Shown here: piece by piece, positions 24,420 through 33,692 of the stretch
Layout of the letters: each line of letters opens with the position of its first letter
Position numbering within the stretch: the first letter of the stretch is position 1
Assembly (NCBI GenBank): GCA_947629385.1
Contig: CANRDO010000007.1
Coordinates: 1-64,000 of the forward strand
DNA length: 64,000 nt
Origin: an uncultured Lachnospiraceae bacterium
GTDB taxonomy: Bacteria > Bacillota > Clostridia > Lachnospirales > Lachnospiraceae
Direction of reading: 5' to 3'
The notes under the pieces: model-generated
Database searches by the model: none
What the model saw: the letters and a program-made list of their open reading frames with translations, nothing else
Told to the model about the DNA's origin: nothing
Position numbers and translations under genes: made by a program

Positions 24420-25298
24420 TCAATAGCGTTTTCTCTCGCGAAGCTCCTGTGCCAGCAAAACATAATTTTCATATCGCTGTCTGGCAATCTTCCCCTCTGC
24501 GAGCGCCTCCTTCACCGCGCAGTCCGGCTCGCTTATATGCATACAGCTCTGAAAGCGACAGTTCGGCGCATAGGGCGTAAACTCGCAGAAGCAGTCTCTC
24601 AGCTCCTCCGGTGTAAATCCCGGCAAATACAGCGAACTGAAGCCTGGAGTGTCCAGAAAATACGTATTCTCCCGCAGCACGATCAGCTCTGTGTGCCTCG
24701 TCGTGTGCTTCCCCCGATCAATCCTACGGCTGATCTCCCCAACCTCCATCCGCACGGAGGTCTGCAGCGCATTTGTCAGCGACGACTTCCCTACGCCGGA
24801 CGGACCCGCAACCACCGTCGTCTTTCCCTCCAGAAGCGTCTGTATCTCCGCGATACCCTCGTCCTGCGCTACACAGAGAAAATGTACTGCGCTTCCGCAA
24901 TCCCGGTAGATCGCCGCCAGCCTGTCGAGCTCCTCCTGCGTAGTCAAATCCGTCTTGTTGAAACAGATGATGACCGGAATGTTCTGCCGTCGCATCATGA
25001 TCAGAAAACGGTCCAGCAGATTCAAATTCGGCCTGGGTGCGGCCGCCGCGAAGACGACCAGCGCCTGATCCACATTTGCCGCCGCGGGACGAATCAACTC
25101 GTTCCGCCTCGGAAGAAGAAGATCGACATTTCCCGTCCGCTCTTCCGCGTCTATGACAGATATTTCCACATCGTCCCCGACCAGCGGCTTCTTTCCATCC
25201 TTGCGGAAAATTCCTTTCGCCCTGCACTCATACAGCGCCCCGTCCTCAGCATGCACATAGTAAAAACCGCCGATTCCTTTTATGATCTTTCCCTGCAT
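24420..25298 (-). CDS. rsgA: Ribosome small subunit-dependent GTPase RsgA
   Basis: 292 aa, circularly permuted GTPase. An N-terminal OB fold is followed by the G4 motif FNKTD, then G1 GPSGVGKSSLTNAL and G3 DTPGFSS. A C-terminal zinc-binding part has CxxxxCxxxxxxxC residues (CRFQSCMHISEPDC). It promotes late 30S subunit maturation. Its ATG overlaps the prkC stop (TGATG), so translation is coupled. The prpC-prkC-rsgA order is conserved in Firmicutes. Confidence 0.97.
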   Translation of the reverse strand: MQGKIIKGIGGFYYVHAEDGALYECRAKGIFRKDGKKPLVGDDVEISVIDAEERTGNVDLLLPRRNELIRPAAANVDQALVVFAAAAPRPNLNLLDRFLIMMRRQNIPVIICFNKTDLTTQEELDRLAAIYRDCGSAVHFLCVAQDEGIAEIQTLLEGKTTVVAGPSGVGKSSLTNALQTSVRMEVGEISRRIDRGKHTTRHTELIVLRENTYFLDTPGFSSLYLPGFTPEELRDCFCEFTPYAPNCRFQSCMHISEPDCAVKEALAEGKIARQRYENYVLLAQELRERKRY

Positions 25299-27694
25299 CA
25301 GTTCACCTGATAAAACGAAATGCCCGGATACTCAATCTTGCTCACAGACTCTCCCGTCGTCGGGTCGAGCAGATACACATACGCTGTCCCGGACGACACT
25401 CCGGCCGCCCCATCCACCTGCAGATGGTAAGGGAATGTCGCAGCGCCTTCAAACACGGTCGTCTCACCGACGCCATCCTGAAGCAGCGTGATCCGCACAT
25501 TCTGATTCGCGTATCCGACCGGCGTCTCCAGAGATGCGTCGCAGCGCCATGTGCCCGCGCCGTCCGTTCCCGCTGCGCCTGTCGTATCCGTATTGCCAGC
25601 TGTTCCGCCGCCGTTGTCCACGATCGTGATATTATCGTCGTCCCCCTGCTGAGGCTCAGACCCGGTGCTGATGTACAGTGTCACCGTCGAGCCGCGCGGG
25701 ATCTCCGTATTTGCGGGAGGATCCATGCGGATGACAAGTCCCTCTCCGATCTCATTGCTCGCCTCATATTTATAGTCTGCGATCAACTCCTGCATCTCGA
25801 GCGCCTCGTTCGCGCGCTCTACCGTATATCCGGTCAGATCCCAGGGCGTCGTATAGACAATCTCTTCTTCCTCACCCTGGCTGACAAAGATTGTCACCTT
25901 ATCGCCCGACTTCAGTCGCGTACCGGCCATCGGCTCAGTCGTGATCACATATCCATCCGCAATCGTATCGCTGTGCCGCGATGTATCGATCTCACACAGC
26001 AGTCCTTGCGCCAGCAGATACGCCTGCGCCTGGCTCTGCTCCTGATTGGAGAGATCCGGAAGCTCGATCTCCTGCGCTTCCTTCACCAGCTTGTACTCGA
26101 CAGTAGAACCCTTCTCGACCATCTGTCCGGCCTCAGGCGACTGACGGCAGACCTCCCCTGCCTTGTAGGAGGAAGAATCCTCCTCGCCTGTCTTTTTCCC
26201 GGTCAGGCCGTAGTTGCCAAGCAGCTTCAGCGCTTCATCCTCTGCCCGCCCGTACAGCTCCGGCACAGAAACCTTCTGGACTCCCTCTGTCTCGGTAGGC
26301 GCCTCCGTCGTCTTCTCAGTCTCCTTCCGCTTCTCGCCGAAATGAAACAGTCCGACCGCGTTCGCCACAAGCACAAGGAACACGCAGCCGATGATGACAG
26401 CCACGATGATTCCGCCGATTGTCACAGCGCGCTCAAGCTTCGGATTCAATCCGACCTCACCGTCATCCTCTCTGCTGCGCGGCTGTCTCGGCACAAAGCT
26501 CTCATCCAGGCGATAATTTCCGTCATGTATCGCATAATCGTCCGGATTCTCATATGCATCAAAATAGGGATCGTACTGCTGCTTCTCATCGGTCGCCTCG
26601 CTCTCGACGAGCGACTCCCACTGTCCCTCTCTGCTCTGTCCGGGCCTTACCTCCTGATACGTGCTCTTCTGGTAATAACTGCCCGGCTGGTACGCACGGT
26701 TCTGCGTCGGGCCGGTCTCCTGCACATGCAGCCCCGCCGCCGCGCCGACGTCCAGCGACTCGTCATACGCAGGCATCGTCTTTGGCTCCGCGTTGATCTG
26801 CCCAAGCTCATCCTTGGACATGACACGCGTCTTCGCCATCGTGTCCACAGTCGTCCTCGTCACAAAGTCCCCGTCCGGATTCACCAGCGATTCTCTCAGG
26901 TCACGGATCAGCTCTGTCATGTTCGCATAGCGTCTGTCCGGGCTCTTCTGGGTGCACTTGAGCACGATCTGATTCGTGCTGTACGGGATCTCCGGCACCA
27001 GCTCCTTCGGCCCGCGCACCTCCTCCTGAAGATGCCGGATCGCCACAGCCACAGCCGTGTCGCCGTCGAAGGGCACCTCACCGGTCAGCATCTCATAAAT
27101 CGTGATCCCCAGAGAATAGATGTCGCTCTTCTCGTCGCTGTAGCCGCCACGCGATTGCTCCGGAGAGCTGTAATGCACCGAACCCATCACGCTGGAATTG
27201 ACTGTGTTGGTCGTCGAGGCCCGCGCGATACCGAAATCCGCCACCTTGACCTTCCCGTCCGTCGAGATAATGATATTCTGCGGCTTCACGTCGCGGTGAA
27301 TGATACCGTTGTTGTGCGCGGCCTCAAGCCCTGCTGAAATCTGCAGCGCAATGCTGGTCGCCTCACGCACGGAGAGCCGCCCTTTGTTCTTGATATACTC
27401 CTTGAGGGTGATGCCCTCGACGAGCTCCATCACGATATAATAGATGCCTGCTTCCTCCCCGACATCGTATACATTCACGATGTTCGCGTGCGCAAGCCCG
27501 GCCGCAGACTGTGCCTCCACCCGAAACTTCGAGATAAACACCTTATCATCCCGAAATTCCTGCTTGAGCACCTTGACAGCGACGAAACGATTCAGCTTAT
27601 GATCCTTTGCCTTGTACACATCAGCCATTCCGCCGGAGCCAATTCGCGATATTATCTCATATCTGTTTTGTATAAACATTCCGACCTTCAGCAT
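25298..27694 (-). CDS. prkC: PASTA-domain Ser/Thr protein kinase PrkC
   Basis: 798 aa. The kinase domain occupies about residues 12-275 with GSGGMADVY, VAVKVLK, HRDVKPQNII and DFGIAR. A juxtamembrane linker and one membrane segment (IIVAVIIGCVFLVLVANAVGL, about 440-460) follow. Three PASTA repeats then start near VPELYGRAEDEAL, LPDLSNQEQSQAQ and the segment after YTTPWDLTGYT. The C-terminus adds a beta-rich domain beyond the PASTA repeats. PASTA domains sense muropeptides or lipid II; the kinase controls cell wall growth and germination in relatives. prpC, its phosphatase, starts the operon. Confidence 0.96.
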   Translation of the reverse strand: MLKVGMFIQNRYEIISRIGSGGMADVYKAKDHKLNRFVAVKVLKQEFRDDKVFISKFRVEAQSAAGLAHANIVNVYDVGEEAGIYYIVMELVEGITLKEYIKNKGRLSVREATSIALQISAGLEAAHNNGIIHRDVKPQNIIISTDGKVKVADFGIARASTTNTVNSSVMGSVHYSSPEQSRGGYSDEKSDIYSLGITIYEMLTGEVPFDGDTAVAVAIRHLQEEVRGPKELVPEIPYSTNQIVLKCTQKSPDRRYANMTELIRDLRESLVNPDGDFVTRTTVDTMAKTRVMSKDELGQINAEPKTMPAYDESLDVGAAAGLHVQETGPTQNRAYQPGSYYQKSTYQEVRPGQSREGQWESLVESEATDEKQQYDPYFDAYENPDDYAIHDGNYRLDESFVPRQPRSREDDGEVGLNPKLERAVTIGGIIVAVIIGCVFLVLVANAVGLFHFGEKRKETEKTTEAPTETEGVQKVSVPELYGRAEDEALKLLGNYGLTGKKTGEEDSSSYKAGEVCRQSPEAGQMVEKGSTVEYKLVKEAQEIELPDLSNQEQSQAQAYLLAQGLLCEIDTSRHSDTIADGYVITTEPMAGTRLKSGDKVTIFVSQGEEEEIVYTTPWDLTGYTVERANEALEMQELIADYKYEASNEIGEGLVIRMDPPANTEIPRGSTVTLYISTGSEPQQGDDDNITIVDNGGGTAGNTDTTGAAGTDGAGTWRCDASLETPVGYANQNVRITLLQDGVGETTVFEGAATFPYHLQVDGAAGVSSGTAYVYLLDPTTGESVSKIEYPGISFYQVN

Positions 27695-27711
27695 ATTTTT
27701 TCCCCTGTCAG

Positions 27712-28431
27712 CTAGAATTCAGCAAGAACTACTGAAATGTTGTCTTTTCCTCCGTTTTTGTTCGCTTCATTGACCAGATGCTTCGCCGCCTCCTCAAGCG
27801 AACTGCTCTTTTTCACAATGCGAAGAATGTCCTCATCCTCCACCATATTCGTCAAGCCATCCGAGCAAAGCAAAATCTTGTCGCCCTTCTCCAGCTTCAC
27901 ATCAAAGAAATCAATCTTGACCGGTGTGCGCACGCCGACCGCCCTTGTAATGATGTTGCGATCCGGATGGCTCCTCGCATCCTTTCTCTGAAGCTCGCCG
28001 GCCCGGATCATCTCCTCCACAAGCGAATGGTCCCTCGTGATCTGCTCAATCTCCTGGTCGATCAGATACAGCCTGCTGTCTCCGACGTTCGCAACGTACA
28101 GGTAACCGTCCCTGAGCGTGGCTGCCACCACCGTCGTCCCCATTCCCTCCATCGACTTATCGGATTTCGCCTTCTCGATCACGAAATCATTCGCCTGATG
28201 AATCGCCGCTCCAAGCAGCGGAATCGGCCGTTTCTCCTTCGCGTTCTCTATATAGTCTACCATAGTTTCAACCGTATAGCGCGACGCGAAGTCCCCCGCA
28301 TTGTGACCACCCATGCCGTCCGCGACCACAAGCAGATTCGAAAGGCTTCCTACAGCCTGGTCAGAGGCGTAGATAAAATCCTGATTCGACGTCCTTCTCT
28401 TGCCGATGTCTGTGATGCTATACGTCTTCAT
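27712..28431 (-). CDS. prpC: PP2C-family Ser/Thr phosphatase PrpC
   Basis: 239 aa. PP2C metal-binding motifs are present: RTSNQDF, VVADGMGGHNAGDFAS, GTTVVAA, VGDSRLYL and KDNISVVL. It removes phosphate from PrkC and its substrates. It is followed after 17 bases by prkC. A possible promoter is at 28494-28522. Confidence 0.95.
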   Translation of the reverse strand: MKTYSITDIGKRRTSNQDFIYASDQAVGSLSNLLVVADGMGGHNAGDFASRYTVETMVDYIENAKEKRPIPLLGAAIHQANDFVIEKAKSDKSMEGMGTTVVAATLRDGYLYVANVGDSRLYLIDQEIEQITRDHSLVEEMIRAGELQRKDARSHPDRNIITRAVGVRTPVKIDFFDVKLEKGDKILLCSDGLTNMVEDEDILRIVKKSSSLEEAAKHLVNEANKNGGKDNISVVLAEF

Positions 28432-28493
28432 ATCGGTTCTTCCCTTTCTTTTCTTTCAGTTATGACTCATTCTTTATAATTTAATAATGAATT

Positions 28494-28522
28494 ATTTTAT
28501 CACAGCAGACAAAAAAGAACAA
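28494..28522 (-). promoter_or_regulatory. Possible promoter of the prpC-prkC-rsgA operon
   Basis: On the minus strand there is TTGTTC (28517-28522), a 17-base spacer and TAAAAT (28494-28499), in the 126-base gap between rlmN and prpC. The -35 is weak. Confidence 0.4.
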
Positions 28523-28557
28523 GAGATTATTGACGCCCGAATCTCCTGTCCCCTGTT

Positions 28558-29610
28558 TTACCCGTTTTTCTTTTCCTGTCCTTCCATATAGCTCTTGCGG
28601 AGTTGCCCGCACGCCCCGGCGATATCACGGCCCATCTCTCGTCTGACCGTGGCATTGATCCCGTACCGCCCCAGCTCCTTCTGAAAAGCCAGCACAACAC
28701 TCCGATCCGGCTGTACAAAGCTTCGCTCCCTGACCGGATTCACCGGAATCAGATTGACATGACAGTTGAGATCCGCAAGCAGAGCCGCGAGCTCCTTCGC
28801 GTCTTGTTTTGTATCGTTCACGCCGCCCACCAGGCTGTACTCAAACGTGATCCTCCGACCGGTACACTCAAAATAATATCTGCAGGCATCCAGTACATCC
28901 TGCAGCTCGTATTTGTGTGCGATCGGCATCAGCTGTCTCCTCTTCTCCTGGCTGGACGCGTGCAGGGAGAGAGCCAGCGTAATCTGCATCCTTTCCTCCG
29001 CCAGCGCACGAATCTTCTCGACAATCCCGCAGGTCGAGACCGTGACATTCCTCTGGCTGATGTGCAGTCCGTGTTCATCCGTCAGAAGCTGCAGGAACCG
29101 AAGTAAATTTTCATAATTGTCTAACGGCTCGCCGGTTCCCATCACCACAACATTTGACACGCGCTCACCGGAGGTCTTCTGAATCTGGTAGATCTGGTCC
29201 AGCATCTCTGACGGGAGAAGATTTCGTGTCAATCCCCCGATTGTCGACGCGCAGAATCTACACCCCATCCGGCAGCCTGCCTGCGAGGAAATACAGACCG
29301 AATTCCCGTGATGGTAGCGCATCAGTACGCTCTCGATGACATTCCCGTCAAAAAGACGGAACAGATACTTTTCCGTCCCATCTATGGAAGATATTTTCCG
29401 CTCTACCAGCTCAAGATGGGTATAATCGTACCTTTCGCTGAGTGTTCGTCGCAGCTCCTTTGAAAGATTCGTCATCTCATCAAAGCTGTCCGCCAGCTCC
29501 TCATGCATCCACTTGTACAACTGCTTTGCCCGAAACGCTTTCTCGCCCAGCGCGGTGATCTCCCCGGCAAGCTCCTCGAACGTCAGCGACCGTATCTCCT
29601 TCTTTCCCAT
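28558..29610 (-). CDS. rlmN: 23S rRNA/tRNA adenine C2-methyltransferase RlmN
   Basis: 350 aa radical SAM enzyme. The cluster motif CRMGCRFCA (CxxxCxxC) lies near residue 115. GTGEPLDNYENLL and LALSLHASSQEKR follow, and GACGQLR near the C-terminus carries the methyl-accepting cysteine. It methylates A2503 of 23S rRNA and A37 of some tRNAs. It follows rsmB by five bases, so the two rRNA modification genes are co-transcribed. Confidence 0.97.
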   Translation of the reverse strand: MGKKEIRSLTFEELAGEITALGEKAFRAKQLYKWMHEELADSFDEMTNLSKELRRTLSERYDYTHLELVERKISSIDGTEKYLFRLFDGNVIESVLMRYHHGNSVCISSQAGCRMGCRFCASTIGGLTRNLLPSEMLDQIYQIQKTSGERVSNVVVMGTGEPLDNYENLLRFLQLLTDEHGLHISQRNVTVSTCGIVEKIRALAEERMQITLALSLHASSQEKRRQLMPIAHKYELQDVLDACRYYFECTGRRITFEYSLVGGVNDTKQDAKELAALLADLNCHVNLIPVNPVRERSFVQPDRSVVLAFQKELGRYGINATVRREMGRDIAGACGQLRKSYMEGQEKKNG

Positions 29611-29615
29611 ATCTT

Positions 29616-31046
29616 CTATTCTTCCTCGTCCAGATAGAAATCCTCGTCCGGCCCTTCCTCCGGATCCAGATAATAGTCCGCATCCTGCGGTTCGCTCACC
29701 CTTCGCAGTCTTGCGATAAAAAACCCGTCCGACCGATGTACGCCCGGCAGAAGCTGAAGATATCCGGCCTCCGTCGTCTTGCTCTTCAGCTCGTCACAGA
29801 TATACGGGTCAATATTTTCCAGCCGGAACGGATAATTTTCCAGAAACCATTTGACGTTGTATTGATTCTCATCCGCACCGATCGTGCAGGTGCTGAAGAT
29901 CAGCACACCATCCGGCTTGACGTACTCCTGAACAACGGACAGAATCCTTCTCTGCAGCCGGATGATATCCTGCTGCTGCTTCTCAGACATCTTGTACTTG
30001 ATGTCCTGCTTCTTTCCGATCACACCCAGCCCGGAGCACGGAAGATCCGCCAGGACGATATCCGCCTTCTGCACGGATTCCGGATCGCGCACCGTCGCAT
30101 CCTTCAAGACAGCACGAATGTTGATCGCGCCTGTGCGCTCGATATTCTCCTGCATCAGGCTGACCTTATATTCCGACACATCCCGCGCCTCCACATACCC
30201 GCTTCCCATCAGCTTGTCCGCGATGTGCAGGCTCTTGCCACCCGGAGACGCGCAGACGTCAAAGCAGGTATCGCCCCAGTTCGGGGCGGCGACCTCCGCC
30301 ACCAGCATCGAGCTGATATCCTGCACCTGAATCCAGCCCTTTTTGAACGCGGAGACAGCCTTGATGTAATTGTAGTCCGAGATCTCAAGGGCATAGTCGA
30401 GATACGGATGCTGCCGCACCGTAATCCCCTGATCCTCCAGCTCCGCGATGATCTCCTCCTTCGACGCACGCGCCAGATTGCAGCGCACGACCGTCGGCTT
30501 CTCCATATGGGTATCGCGGCAGATCTTCTCCGTCGTCTCGTAGCCGAACTGTGCCACCCATTTGCTCAGCATCCAAATCGGGAACGAATATTTCACCGAC
30601 AGGTAATGCAGCGGCTCCACCTTAGGATCCGGATACTTGACCTGGTTGAGCCTGCGCGCCGTATTGCGCAGAACCCCGTTGACAAAGCCCTTGAGGTTGT
30701 AAAAGCCTTTGCGCGACGCCAGAGAAACCGCCTCGTTGCACGCAGCAGCATCCGGCACGCTGTCCATATATTTCATCTGATAGACCGACATCCGCAGAAG
30801 ATTGCGGATCAGCGGCTTCATATTGTAGACCGGGACATTGGAAAACTGCTCAATGATGTAGTCCATCTGCATGATGTGCTCCAGCGTGCCTTCCACTGTC
30901 CGAGAAATGAAAGCCCGGTCTCTCTTTTCCAGATATTGGTACTTCTCCAGTGCTTCACGGAGCACAACGTGACTGTACGCCTCTTCCTCCGTGATTTCCA
31001 TCAGAATGCCCAGCGCGATCTCGCGCAAATTCACCTGGCCTGCCAT
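29616..31046 (-). CDS. rsmB: 16S rRNA (cytosine(967)-C(5))-methyltransferase
   Basis: 476 aa. An N-terminal NusB-like RNA-binding domain (about 1-140) is followed by the SAM domain with DVCASPGGKSLHIA. The catalytic pair is LADLPCSGLG and FSTCTIG. The final 20 residues are a very acidic tail (DPEEGPDEDFYLDEEE), longer than usual. It methylates C967 of 16S rRNA. ATG 31046 has GGGGAGAGACAT upstream. Confidence 0.95.
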   Translation of the reverse strand: MAGQVNLREIALGILMEITEEEAYSHVVLREALEKYQYLEKRDRAFISRTVEGTLEHIMQMDYIIEQFSNVPVYNMKPLIRNLLRMSVYQMKYMDSVPDAAACNEAVSLASRKGFYNLKGFVNGVLRNTARRLNQVKYPDPKVEPLHYLSVKYSFPIWMLSKWVAQFGYETTEKICRDTHMEKPTVVRCNLARASKEEIIAELEDQGITVRQHPYLDYALEISDYNYIKAVSAFKKGWIQVQDISSMLVAEVAAPNWGDTCFDVCASPGGKSLHIADKLMGSGYVEARDVSEYKVSLMQENIERTGAINIRAVLKDATVRDPESVQKADIVLADLPCSGLGVIGKKQDIKYKMSEKQQQDIIRLQRRILSVVQEYVKPDGVLIFSTCTIGADENQYNVKWFLENYPFRLENIDPYICDELKSKTTEAGYLQLLPGVHRSDGFFIARLRRVSEPQDADYYLDPEEGPDEDFYLDEEE

Positions 31047-31106
31047 ATGTCTCTCCCCTTCTTACTGCCGGATCCCCCTCAGATACCGGCATCCCCCGTA
31101 TACCAT

Positions 31107-31180
31107 GCTCCTGTTTTATTCCTGTTTTGCTCCTGCTTTATTCCTGCTTTATTCCTGCTTCGTTTCTGTTTCGTTCTTGT
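31107..31180. repeat. Short tandem repeat, about 11-base unit
   Basis: About six imperfect copies of TTTATTCCTGC-like units lie in the gap between rsmB and the zinc peptidase gene, diverging toward the right (TTCGTTTCTG, TTCGTTCTTG). It looks like a replication-slippage array in noncoding DNA. Confidence 0.7.
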
Positions 31181-31232
31181 CCGTCCTCAGGCTGCCGCTG
31201 ATGATCCGCCGTCAGATCTTTCCGTCTCAGTC

Positions 31233-31940
31233 TCAGTCCCTGTCTCTCCCGCGCGCCAAAATCACCAGACGCAGAAGCTGCAGGACAGACGCCGCCAGAC
31301 TCGCCACATAGGTCATGGCCGCCGCGCCGAGCACCTTTTTCCCGGCCGAAAGCTCGCCATCCCCCAGAACATGCCCGCTCTCCAGGATCTTCAGGGCACG
31401 GGACGACGCGTTGAACTCCACCGGAAGCGTCACAAGCTGAAACACCACCGCCAGTGAAAACAGGATGATGCCAAGTGTCAGCAGCGGCCGCATGGAAAAG
31501 ATCAGTCCCGCAAAAAACACCGGCCACGCCAGCGTCGAGCCAAAGTTCGCCGCAGGCACCAGCGTGCTGCGCAGGACAAGCGGCCCGTACCCGACCTGGT
31601 GCTGCACGGCGTGTCCGCACTCATGCGCCGCCACGCAGACTGCCGCGACCGAATTTGACGAATAGGTACTGTCCGAAAGGCGCAGCGTCTTCGTTCTCGG
31701 ATCATAGTGATCCGTCAGCTTCCCGGAAATGTGTTCGATACGCACGTCCGTGATACCGGACAGCTGCAGCACTCTCTGCGCCGCCATCGCGCCTGTCATC
31801 CCGCACATTGCGCGGACACGTGAATATTTGCTGAACGTACCGTTGACATTCGCGGACGCGATCAGCGAGAGTCCGAGTCCTGCGAGAACCAGCAGATAGG
31901 TCCAGTCAAACATATAGTGATAGCCTCCGTAACCGTACAT
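31233..31940 (-). CDS. Membrane zinc metallopeptidase (neutral zinc peptidase family 2, YugP-like)
   Basis: 235 aa. The N-terminus (MYGYGGYHYMFDWTYLLVLAG) begins with Gly/Tyr residues then a membrane segment. The zinc motif HECGH lies near residue 115 in VAAHECGHAVQHQ. Two further hydrophobic stretches follow (FAGLIFSMRPLLTLGIILFS and the C-terminal part). YugP-type proteins are uncharacterised membrane peptidases. ATG 31940 has AAGGAGT eight bases upstream. It lies between fmt and rsmB on the same strand, 33 bases after fmt. Confidence 0.9.
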   Translation of the reverse strand: MYGYGGYHYMFDWTYLLVLAGLGLSLIASANVNGTFSKYSRVRAMCGMTGAMAAQRVLQLSGITDVRIEHISGKLTDHYDPRTKTLRLSDSTYSSNSVAAVCVAAHECGHAVQHQVGYGPLVLRSTLVPAANFGSTLAWPVFFAGLIFSMRPLLTLGIILFSLAVVFQLVTLPVEFNASSRALKILESGHVLGDGELSAGKKVLGAAAMTYVASLAASVLQLLRLVILARGRDRD

Positions 31941-31973
31941 AAAATCAACTCCTTACTGTTTTGTTTTCTTTCT

Positions 31974-33026
31974 TCAGGCCCCGAACAGCTCTCCCGGCTC
32001 TACCGGATAGCCACGCAGGAACGCGTCGACTGTCATGCGCTTCTTGCCCTCCGGCTGCAGCTCCAGAATCGAAAGCAGTCCGTCCCCGGTCCGGATCTTC
32101 AGAGAATTTTTCGTGACCTCGGCCGCCGTACCCGGCATCTTCGCCTCGGCACCTGCTGCGATGTCCGCTCCAACGCCTGCCTGCAGCTCTGCGGCACGCA
32201 ACTCACACGCACTTTCTCCCGATTCTCCCCTGGTGTACACAGCCGATACGTTTGTCGCCCTTCCTACCGCCTCAGCCGCCCACAGCTTCAGCGTCTTTCC
32301 GCGATACGTCGTGTAGGCGCTCGGCCAGGGATTCAGACCCCGGATCAACCGCTCAATCTGCGCCGCGCCCTTCGTCCAGTCCACTCTGCCGTCCTTTTTC
32401 GTGAGCATCGCCGCGTACGGCGTCGGACTCTCCTGCGGCTGCCGCTCATACTGCGCCGTACCGTCGCTTATCGCATCCAGCGTCCGAAGCAGCAGCGAAG
32501 CCCCCACTGCACTCAGCTTGTCGAACAGACTGCCACCAGTCTCGTCCGGCGCGAGCGTCACCGTCTCCCTCATAATCATATCGCCGGTGTCGAGCCCCAC
32601 GTCCATGCGCATGGTCGTGACGCCGGATTCTCTCTCTCCGTTGATCACCGCCCGCTGAATCGGCGCGGCTCCCCGGTATTTCGGGAGCAAGGACGCGTGC
32701 ACGTTGATACAGCCGCCCGGCGGAAGCTTCAGAATCTCCTCCGGAATGATCTGCCCGAACGCGACCACTACGATCACATCCGGTCGCAGCTTTTCCAGCT
32801 CCTCCATCCAGCGTTTCTCCCGTATCTTTTCCGGCTGGTACACCGGGATCCCCGCCGCCAGCGCAGTTTCCTTTACCGGCGGCATCTGCATGGCTTTCCC
32901 GCGCCCGCGCGCCTTGTCCGGCTGCGTGAACACCGCCCGCACCTCATAGTCCGGCGAATCGATCAGCGCCTGTAGGGTGCCCACCGCAAAATCCGGCGTC
33001 CCCATGAAAACAACATCTCGGATCAT
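31974..33026 (-). CDS. fmt: Methionyl-tRNA formyltransferase
   Basis: 350 aa. It opens with MIRDVVFMGTPDFAVGTL; the folate/formyl motif GCINVHASLLPKYRGAAPIQ and the C-terminal LRGYPVEPGELF follow. It formylates initiator Met-tRNA. About residues 225-265 hold a polar insertion rich in Ala, Glu and Gly not usual in the C-terminal domain. ATG 33026 has GGAGGAGCAG upstream; the frame is open to 33104 but that part is not conserved-looking. It follows def, its functional partner. Confidence 0.95.
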   Translation of the reverse strand: MIRDVVFMGTPDFAVGTLQALIDSPDYEVRAVFTQPDKARGRGKAMQMPPVKETALAAGIPVYQPEKIREKRWMEELEKLRPDVIVVVAFGQIIPEEILKLPPGGCINVHASLLPKYRGAAPIQRAVINGERESGVTTMRMDVGLDTGDMIMRETVTLAPDETGGSLFDKLSAVGASLLLRTLDAISDGTAQYERQPQESPTPYAAMLTKKDGRVDWTKGAAQIERLIRGLNPWPSAYTTYRGKTLKLWAAEAVGRATNVSAVYTRGESGESACELRAAELQAGVGADIAAGAEAKMPGTAAEVTKNSLKIRTGDGLLSILELQPEGKKRMTVDAFLRGYPVEPGELFGA

Positions 33027-33108
33027 CTGCTCCTCCAGTCCTGTCCCTCTGCCGTCTCCGGCTTTGCCGGATTTCACCCGCATCCGCCCGGACGGTCCTG
33101 TCATTTTT

Positions 33109-33654
33109 TTATTCTTTTCCTCTTCCTGCTCTCCGTCTCTGTCTGGCTTTCGCCGTTTCCTCTTCCTCTCCCGATTCCTCTGCCTCCTCAGTGACGTCGA
33201 ACAGTTCGCCCTCTACATGCCGCACATACATGATCCCCTCAAGGTGATCGAGCTCATGGCAGATCGCGCGGGCCAGAAGCTCGTCGGCTTCCAGCTCAAA
33301 TTCCTGCATATTCTCATCGAATGACTTTATCTTTACATGGTTCGGGCGTGTCACCATTCCCGCCTGGCCCGGAAGGCTCAGGCAGCCCTCCTGTCCGGTC
33401 TGCTCGCCGGATTGTTCGAGAAGCACCGGATTCACCAGAATGAGCGGTTCGTCCCCCTCCTCGCTTACATCTATTACCACAATTCTCTTTAATATTCCTA
33501 CCTGCGGAGCCGCCAATCCCACGCCGCCCGCATCGTACATCGTATCCAGCATATCCTGTACAAGCTGCCGAAGCTTCGGCGTCATCTCCGTAACCGGCCT
33601 GCATACCTTCTCCAGCTTCTCGTCCCCCATGATTCTGATCTGTCTCAGCGCCAT
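33109..33654 (-). CDS. def: Peptide deformylase
   Basis: 181 aa. All three metal/active-site motifs are present: GVGLAAPQVG, EGCLSLPG and HELDHLEG (HExxH-type). It removes formyl from nascent proteins. The C-terminus carries an extra acidic then basic tail of about 25 residues (EESGEEEETAKARQRRR). ATG 33654 has GGAGG six bases upstream. It lies 38 bases after priA and 82 before fmt. Confidence 0.97.
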   Translation of the reverse strand: MALRQIRIMGDEKLEKVCRPVTEMTPKLRQLVQDMLDTMYDAGGVGLAAPQVGILKRIVVIDVSEEGDEPLILVNPVLLEQSGEQTGQEGCLSLPGQAGMVTRPNHVKIKSFDENMQEFELEADELLARAICHELDHLEGIMYVRHVEGELFDVTEEAEESGEEEETAKARQRRRAGRGKE

Positions 33655-33692
33655 CTCAAACCTCCAAAGTAATATATTTTGCAGAGATCCGT

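Noticed and set aside
25424..31457. Long frames antisense to prkC and rsmB (637 and 573 codons)
   Set aside because: Same codon-bias effect; the sense genes carry clear catalytic motifs.
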